A DNA stretch of 64,000 bases from Moritella sp. Urea-trap-13 (GTDB lineage: Bacteria > Pseudomonadota > Gammaproteobacteria > Enterobacterales > Moritellaceae). The DNA is taken from the NCBI RefSeq assembly GCF_002836355.1, contig NZ_PJCA01000038.1, forward strand, positions 1 through 64,000, given 5' to 3'. This document shows, piece by piece, positions 59,567 through 64,000 of the stretch. Position 1 is the first letter of the stretch, and each line of letters begins with the position of its first letter. The position numbers were made by a program, and so were the translations under genes. The notes under the pieces are model-generated. The model had not been told where the DNA came from, searched no databases, and saw only the letters and a program-made list of their open reading frames with translations.

Positions 59567-60046
59567 ATGGCTAAGAAAAAACCAAAAAATAGCGAAAACA
59601 CCATAGCGAGAAATAAAACCGCTAGTTTCGAATATAAAATCGAAGACCGCTTAGAAGCAGGATTAGAACTCCAAGGTTGGGAAGTTAAATCATTACGCGC
59701 TGGTAAAGTAAATATTACCGAGAGTTATGTGTTTATTAAAAACGGTGAAGCGTTTATGTCTGGTGCGCAGATCATGCCACTAGACGCCGCATCTACACAT
59801 GTAGTTTGCAACCCAACTCGTATTCGTAAGTTGTTATTAAACAAACGAGAACTAGAAGTACTAGCAAGTAAAGTTGAACGTCAAGGTTATACGATTGTTG
59901 CTACATCTATGTACTGGAAACAGGCTTGGGTGAAAGTAAATATTGGCCTTGCAAAGGGTAAAAAAGAGCACGATAAACGTTCAGATGTGAAAGATCGAGA
60001 ATGGAAAATAGACAAAGAACGAATGATGAAGCACAAAGTTCGTTAA
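59567..60046 (+). CDS. smpB: tmRNA-binding protein SmpB
   Basis: Required for trans-translation with tmRNA. 159 residues: [38 protein letters not shown], the OB-fold core and a basic tail ([26 protein letters not shown]) that mimics the mRNA path. The tmRNA gene ssrA lies 41 bases downstream, so the two partners are adjacent. Confidence 0.98.
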   Translation: MAKKKPKNSENTIARNKTASFEYKIEDRLEAGLELQGWEVKSLRAGKVNITESYVFIKNGEAFMSGAQIMPLDAASTHVVCNPTRIRKLLLNKRELEVLASKVERQGYTIVATSMYWKQAWVKVNIGLAKGKKEHDKRSDVKDREWKIDKERMMKHKVR

Positions 60047-60087
60047 TTAGTTGCAATTCCAAACTAAAGGCGTAGAATTTTAGTTCT

Positions 60088-60446
60088 GGGGTCGATTTAG
60101 GATTCGACGAGATTCACGAAACCCTAGGTGCATGTCGAGGGGCGGTTGGCCTCGTAAAAAGCCGCACTGTTATAGTTGCAAACGACTCTAACCACACTCT
60201 AGCAGCTTAGGCTCGCTAGCCATCATTTAGAACCCTGCTTGAGGGTCCCTAATATTGTATGGTCATTAAATATCAAGATCGCGTGGACTCTTCGCTCGTA
60301 GAGAAAGCGCTAAACACAATCGAGCACGCTTTTGTTCGGCCTGTCACTCGGCTTAATAAAAAGTTAAATTAATAGAGATGACTAAACATGTAGTACCGCG
60401 GATGTAGGTTTTTCGGACGGGGGTTCAACTCCCCCCGACTCCACCA
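60088..60446 (+). ncRNA. ssrA: Transfer-messenger RNA
   Basis: 359 bases. The 5' end GGGGTCG pairs with CGACTCC before the encoded CCA at 60444-60446. The tRNA-like T-arm GGGTTCAACTCCC is present. The tag reading frame at 60178-60210 encodes ANDSNHTLAA and a TAG stop, against ANDENYALAA in E. coli. It releases stalled ribosomes together with SmpB. A terminator follows at 60482. Confidence 0.96.
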
Positions 60447-60481
60447 AACGCAAGTTAGAACGGCACCCTCCTAAGTGTCGC

Positions 60482-60514
60482 AGCCCATTGAATGGTTTGA
60501 TTCAATGGGCTTTT
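60482..60514 (+). terminator. Terminator after ssrA
   Basis: AGCCCATTGAAT (60482-60493) with ATTCAATGGGCT (60500-60511), then TTT. The same 12-base arms recur at 61113-61142. Confidence 0.92.
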
Positions 60515-60574
60515 CTTTATCTGCAGTTTGATAAAATTAAATGTAAGTCATTGTTTTTAAAGGGTAGGCAGGAT

Positions 60575-60775
60575 ATGAACATGAACAAAATAATCCCGAT
60601 TATTTTTATTTGTCTATCGATTCAAGCTTGTAGCGGTGTCGGCGATAAATTAAAATCGGATGATCCATCGGTACTCGGCGCGCCGAAAGCAGAAAAAAAA
60701 CAAGATAAGAATGGCCTCCTTGCCATTACAGAATTCATGGCAGTAATGACGCTGCTAAAAACCCAAGTAGACTAA
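60575..60775 (+). CDS. Putative small lipoprotein A
   Basis: 66 residues with a lipoprotein signal (MNMNKIIPIIFICLSIQAC, Cys 19). AGGCAGGAT lies right before the ATG; a second ATG two codons on is also possible. The mature part is short, Lys- and Asp-rich (GDKLKSDDPS, KAEKKQDKN), and ends in a mildly hydrophobic stretch. The family is not recognised. It is followed 20 bases on by another lipoprotein gene; both lie between two near-identical terminators after ssrA. Confidence 0.65.
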   Translation: MNMNKIIPIIFICLSIQACSGVGDKLKSDDPSVLGAPKAEKKQDKNGLLAITEFMAVMTLLKTQVD

Positions 60776-60795
60776 AACGATAGTATTAGGTGTTT

Positions 60796-61092
60796 ATGAG
60801 ATTTTTACCGTTAATTATATTCATCTGCTTGTTAAATCAAGGTTGTAGCAATAATTCCAACCTGCCAATGAACCAGCCAAGCAGTAATATCCAAAACTTT
60901 GCACCTGCAAGCATTGAAGATGCCACTGCAGATCAACCAATTAGTGTTGATGACTTGGATAAAAAAGAAAACAAAACAGAAACAAAAGACGAAGTGTTAG
61001 AAGAGCCTAAGCTGAATGATGCAGATGGTGCAATTAGAAACATGTCTGATACTAGCGATTTTATGCCTGAAGCAAAGTCTTACTGGATGTAA
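60796..61092 (+). CDS. Putative small lipoprotein B, acidic
   Basis: 98 residues from the ATG at 60796 (TTAGG five bases before; a GTG two codons upstream is possible). Signal peptide with lipobox LNQGC (Cys 17 in MRFLPLIIFICLLNQGC). The mature part is Asn/Ser-rich, then Asp/Glu/Lys-rich (DDLDKKENKTETKDE), and looks disordered. No family recognised. Probably co-transcribed with lipoprotein A. Confidence 0.65.
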   Translation: MRFLPLIIFICLLNQGCSNNSNLPMNQPSSNIQNFAPASIEDATADQPISVDDLDKKENKTETKDEVLEEPKLNDADGAIRNMSDTSDFMPEAKSYWM

Positions 61093-61106
61093 GTCTATAA
61101 CAAATA

Positions 61107-61146
61107 TAAAAAAGCCCATTGAATCGCGTTATTCAATGGGCTTTTT
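61107..61146. terminator. Bidirectional terminator after the lipoprotein pair
   Basis: AAAAAGCCCATTGAAT (61109-61124) with ATTCAATGGGCTTTTT (61131-61146). The inner arms equal those of the ssrA terminator; only the loop differs. Confidence 0.92.
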
Positions 61147-61151
61147 GCTTT

Positions 61152-61319
61152 CTAGCTTTTCTCGGTTTTCTCTAATACCGTAACGCGAGTGTTGAGATCA
61201 ACAATACTGCCTCTTATCCCCTTGTTTACTTTCACCAGTTGCCAACCGACCCAACACGTAAAAACAACAAGCGGGTTAATACCAAGACTACTGAGTAATG
61301 CAACTGCAGGAAAATCCAT
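61152..61319 (-). CDS. Phage-like 55-residue membrane/coiled-coil protein
   Basis: ATG at 61319 overlaps the stop of the upstream gene (TAATG), so translation is coupled. Product MDFPAVALLSSLGINPLVV... has one hydrophobic segment (about 5-27) and a short amphipathic end (DLNTRVTVLEKTEK) like a coiled coil. Small proteins of this shape occur in phage lysis modules. No family assigned. It is part of a prophage relic downstream of ssrA. Confidence 0.5.
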   Translation of the reverse strand: MDFPAVALLSSLGINPLVVFTCWVGWQLVKVNKGIRGSIVDLNTRVTVLEKTEKS

Positions 61320-61552
61320 TACATCACCGCCCGTTTATTTACCCACTGTTCCATGGCCGTGCGTAACATCCGTCTAAAACCAAACGTATCAATGTAAACC
61401 ATCGCCAAGCCATACCAGTAATATTCCGGTACCGTATCCAATGCGGTAAAACCCTGATTTACATAATCCGCATAGTCCGGCAAGGAACAAAGTATTAATG
61501 GTGCTGTAGTCAGTAATAATAAATATTCATCTTTCCAACCACGGTCATTCAT
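61319..61552 (-). CDS. Phage-like small membrane protein (holin-type?)
   Basis: 77 residues starting MNDRGWKDEYLLLLTTAPL, with two hydrophobic segments (about 10-24 and 45-56) and a basic end. The beginning and layout recall a small membrane protein found beside lysis genes in tailed phages of marine gammaproteobacteria; this is from memory and not certain. It lies between two other fragments in the same direction and is coupled to the downstream 55-residue gene. Confidence 0.5.
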   Translation of the reverse strand: MNDRGWKDEYLLLLTTAPLILCSLPDYADYVNQGFTALDTVPEYYWYGLAMVYIDTFGFRRMLRTAMEQWVNKRAVM

Positions 61553-61564
61553 ACTAATTTCGTC

Positions 61565-61735
61565 TCACTTGGCCGCGTTCGTGTCGCCCGCTTCAGTCAA
61601 TAATCCGCTGTAGTTCACGCCGTTTTTAGTTTTAGCGGAAATATCAGCCAGTGGCATAGTGAAGAAACCTGCTGTTTTAGCTAGGCCTTTATGTCCTTCA
61701 AACTTGTCAATAAATCCACAATAAGGACAATCATG
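61565..61735 (-). pseudogene. 3' remnant of a phage-type gene
   Basis: The frame is open for 56 codons to TGA, but the preceding codon is a stop and the open part does not start with a start codon. It encodes HDCPYCGFIDKFEGHKGLAK and on to a clear C-terminal end (LLTEAGDTNAAK), with half a zinc ribbon (CPYC). It looks like the tail of a longer gene cut at about 61735. It stands just before the phage-like genes in the same direction. Confidence 0.5.
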
Positions 61736-61740
61736 TCATA

Positions 61741-62087
61741 GGTAGGACCTATCACTATCTTAGCACTGTTTTTTCGTCGTAACCTGTACCTGTAAAAATT
61801 CAATTTAGTTGGGGGGACACCGATGAACTCCCTAACCTACTGTATTTTCAACAGCATCATTATTGCTTTATCCGCAGACAACCAATTGCGAGCGTAAACA
61901 GGTACGAACCCCGCCCAAATCTTTTCTTTACAATGAAAAAATATGCTCTGCTAAGTATGATATTTTCAAACTAAAAATTAAAAAGGATGCCTATTGAAGC
62001 TTAGGTTACACTCAAAGCACAGTTGAAAATAAAGTACTTAAAACCTTTGTTATCACGAAGATTAAGTAATGGTAGTTAAATTATTTC
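61741..62087. other. Intergenic region without recognisable features
   Basis: About 350 AT-rich bases beyond the cut phage gene. No ORF, tRNA or clear hairpin seen. A junction of former insertion is possible near 61735. Confidence 0.4.
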
Positions 62088-62366
62088 ATGATGGGGAAAC
62101 AATCGTCAATTAAAAATATCATAAGATACAACAGCGTTGCCAAGGAGCCTCTTAATTCAATTTATAATCCTAGATTGCTTCAAGCTATCTCTAATCTGGT
62201 TATTATTGATATTACGGATGAAGACGCTTACAACTATTTTATGGACACGTTTGTTGATGGATATGTTAAAAAATCCCTGTCAACAAAAAAAGACAAAAAA
62301 CGTTACTCACACGAAGTCATCATTTTTGAAAATGAGGATACCGCAATCATACACAAGATGAGTTGA
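62088..62366 (+). CDS. Hypothetical 92-residue protein
   Basis: Two tandem ATG codons open a 92-residue frame (MMGKQSSIKNIIRYNSV...). The sequence has a reasonable residue mix, an acidic middle (DITDEDAYNYFMDTFVDGY) and a Lys-rich stretch, with no membrane segment. No good ribosome site and no family. It is an isolated frame in an AT-rich region, so it may be spurious or a decayed gene. Confidence 0.35.
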   Translation: MMGKQSSIKNIIRYNSVAKEPLNSIYNPRLLQAISNLVIIDITDEDAYNYFMDTFVDGYVKKSLSTKKDKKRYSHEVIIFENEDTAIIHKMS

Positions 62367-62946
62367 TTAAAAGTATTCTAGAGACATTGAATAACCTCTA
62401 TGATATAGCCACAAGTCGATAGTGGGCGTTTGCATTCCAATACCCTTAGAGTTATGTATATAATCATGCTACTTACCAGCGAGTAAAAAACTCAAAGCTA
62501 AAAATGCGTAAATTTTGTGAAACAATAGAACTAAAATAAAACCTTACTCTTACAGGTAATAACGGTTCTGACGAACCTGTTAATCTGCAGAGCTGATATT
62601 TATACCGTCACTAAGATCCGAATAAAACAGTTAATGTTGACACTGAGAACCAAGTAAACCAAGGCTATACTGAGTATTAGAAGCGGAATTTAAGCTTAAA
62701 GAATTAAGACGAAATCAACTGACTAACTAAAACAATTTTACCATCATAAGACCTTTCAAATACCACTTAAAAACACAGTAGATACTCATATCAAAACTCC
62801 CCACCCCTTCTAATTAAATTAATATGAAAATGGGTGAATATTAATTCAGCACCTTGCAACAAGAAAGGATAGCCTTTAATGTAAAAAATAAATATACATC
62901 AAATAAGATTAAAATAAATACGAAATAGAGACATGATACTATCAGC
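62367..62946. other. Long gene-poor stretch
   Basis: 580 AT-rich bases with only short frames on both strands. No repeat, tRNA or terminator with a T-run was seen. Probably decayed accessory DNA. Confidence 0.45.
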
Positions 62947-63870
62947 TTACACCTCAGATTCATGTGCTTTATTTAACGAAAAAGCACACAGTAAACCTAA
63001 TAACATCGCTGGCCATAGCGTTACCATTCGGGTTACCAATGATGAAATGAAAGCAATATCATTCTCCACGCCAACCTTATTCAGTAACCAAATCATCCCT
63101 AATTCTGTTGCACCAATACCACTAGGAATAAGTGATGCAGCCCCTATAAGTAAACTCAAGCAATAAATACTCACAGCCATAGGGATGCTTATCTCAACAC
63201 CTAACTGGATTAATATAAGATATAAAATAAAACCTTGTGCTGACCAAGCGCATAAAGAATAGAGCATACTTGTCGCTACAATTCTCTTTTTCCACAAGCT
63301 ACGAAATACAAGGATTAAGTTCAATAGCCTTTCATTATTAAGCCAGCGCGATACCAAATTGAGTATCATTGAAACCATGAAAGGAAGTATTAATATCAAA
63401 ATTAGAAGTAAAGAAAATGCAATGTTAAAATGATAGATCAGAAAATAAGAGCCTAATAATAATACAGAAATCACATCAAACAACCTTTCTGAAATAAAGC
63501 TACACAATGTATATCGAAAAGGCACGCCAATCAGCATAAGGTGCGTACCTCTCATTAACTCGCCAGCTTTAGCGGGTGAAGCAGTAAATGCAAAACCAGA
63601 CAAATAAATAAATATGTGATGCCTACACGAGGCTAGTTGTTCAGTCAGCCGTATGAAAAGCAACCAACGTAACGATCTAAAGCTGTAACTACAAGCAGCG
63701 AGTACTAAACTAGAAGCAAATATTTCAATCGATATAGAGTCAAGATGACGAACAACATTTCGAAAGTCAGGCAACTGCCTCCACGCAATGAATAAGACAA
63801 AACCAAGCGTTAATAAAAGATAGATAGATTTAAAGCGATTCAGGTAAGTATTTAGCTTTAATGCCTGCAT
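62947..63870 (-). CDS. Flippase-like integral membrane protein (LPG_synthase_TM/UPF0104)
   Basis: 307 residues with seven to eight membrane segments. Family marks are SFRSLRWLLFIR, FAFTASPAKAGELMRGTHL (the conserved PxKxGE motif), a serine-glutamate-arginine block SERLFDV and a late glycine-rich SLIPSGIGATELGMIWLL. The family includes the flippase part of MprF and relatives implicated in lipid or lipid-linked sugar movement. No synthetase domain is fused. It starts five bases after the stop of the preceding PAP2-like gene, so a two-gene operon for lipid handling is likely. Confidence 0.8.
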   Translation of the reverse strand: MQALKLNTYLNRFKSIYLLLTLGFVLFIAWRQLPDFRNVVRHLDSISIEIFASSLVLAACSYSFRSLRWLLFIRLTEQLASCRHHIFIYLSGFAFTASPAKAGELMRGTHLMLIGVPFRYTLCSFISERLFDVISVLLLGSYFLIYHFNIAFSLLLILILILPFMVSMILNLVSRWLNNERLLNLILVFRSLWKKRIVATSMLYSLCAWSAQGFILYLILIQLGVEISIPMAVSIYCLSLLIGAASLIPSGIGATELGMIWLLNKVGVENDIAFISSLVTRMVTLWPAMLLGLLCAFSLNKAHESEV

Positions 63871-63875
63871 ACCTA

Positions 63876-64000
63876 TTAAGACAATATGATAGAAAAGAAG
63901 TAATGAACGACACCTGCTGATGTAATTCCTGTAATAATACCGGCTAAAATTTCAATGCGAGAGTGCCCCATTCGCTCTCTTAACAGTGGCTCTGAACTCT
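63876..64000 (-). CDS. C-terminal end of a divergent PAP2-type phosphatase-like protein (cut by window edge)
   Basis: The last 41 residues are present: PLLRERMGHSRIEILAG, then a hydrophobic segment (ITSAGVVHYFFSIIL) to the stop. The GHxxxEVxAG-type end followed by a terminal membrane helix fits the divergent PAP2 family (DUF212). The rest lies beyond the window. It is immediately upstream of the flippase-like gene in the same direction. Confidence 0.6.
   Translation of the reverse strand, partial: SSEPLLRERMGHSRIEILAGIITGITSAGVVHYFFSIILS

Overview
The window is an almost entirely chromosomal segment from a marine-type gammaproteobacterium. Gene order and protein sequences fit the Moritella/Psychromonas/Vibrio-Shewanella neighbourhood. 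Moritella is my best guess, but I cannot prove the genus without a database. Gene content is dense, base composition is moderately AT-rich, and the long runs of syntenic housekeeping genes match those in E. coli.

Layout. (1) 1-1902: glyoxylate shunt genes aceB and the 5' end of aceA. (2) 2156-12549: a lipase-like hydrolase, then the phosphate uptake genes pstC-pstA-pstB-phoU, an ACT-domain regulator, a NarK-type transporter and pstS. (3) about 12718-19672: a compact mobile island carrying a recombinase trio that I recognise as gamma-mobile-trio GmtY, GmtZ and GmtX, with a single cargo gene encoding an AIPR-family (abortive phage infection) protein. (4) 19744-24756: phoR, phoB, rdgC and a Na+/phosphate symporter. 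(5) 24968-31740: yegQ, a ferredoxin, rimJ, an FMN reductase-like protein, ubiT, ubiU, ubiV (oxygen-independent ubiquinone synthesis) and nlpI. (6) 31824-48587: the conserved translation/transcription block pnp, rpsO, truB, rbfA, infB, nusA, rimP, tRNA-fMet, tRNA-Leu, secG, glmM, folP, ftsH, rlmE, divergent yhbY, and greA. (7) 49061-60446: a putative 27-codon gene, a TRIC-type membrane protein, tyrS, an M23 peptidase, anmK, grpE, nadK, recN, bamE, rnfH, ratA, smpB and ssrA (tmRNA). (8) 60482-64000: an accessory patch after ssrA with two small lipoproteins between near-identical terminators, a prophage relic, an orphan ORF, a flippase-like membrane protein and the end of a PAP2-like gene.

How parts work together. 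Canonical Pho boxes, each placed 10 bp before a -10 element, precede pstS, pstC and the Na+/phosphate symporter. The PhoB/PhoR pair encoded between them would therefore control three transcription units here. The island sits between phoR and the pstS promoter. Its two flanks carry the two halves of what would be one rho-independent terminator stem, which suggests that it landed in the loop of the ancestral phoR terminator. I regard this insertion, with its one-gene antiphage cargo, as the most interesting system in the window.

Limits: names rest on motif and family recognition by eye. Promoters, terminators and start choices are read from sequence and have not been tested.
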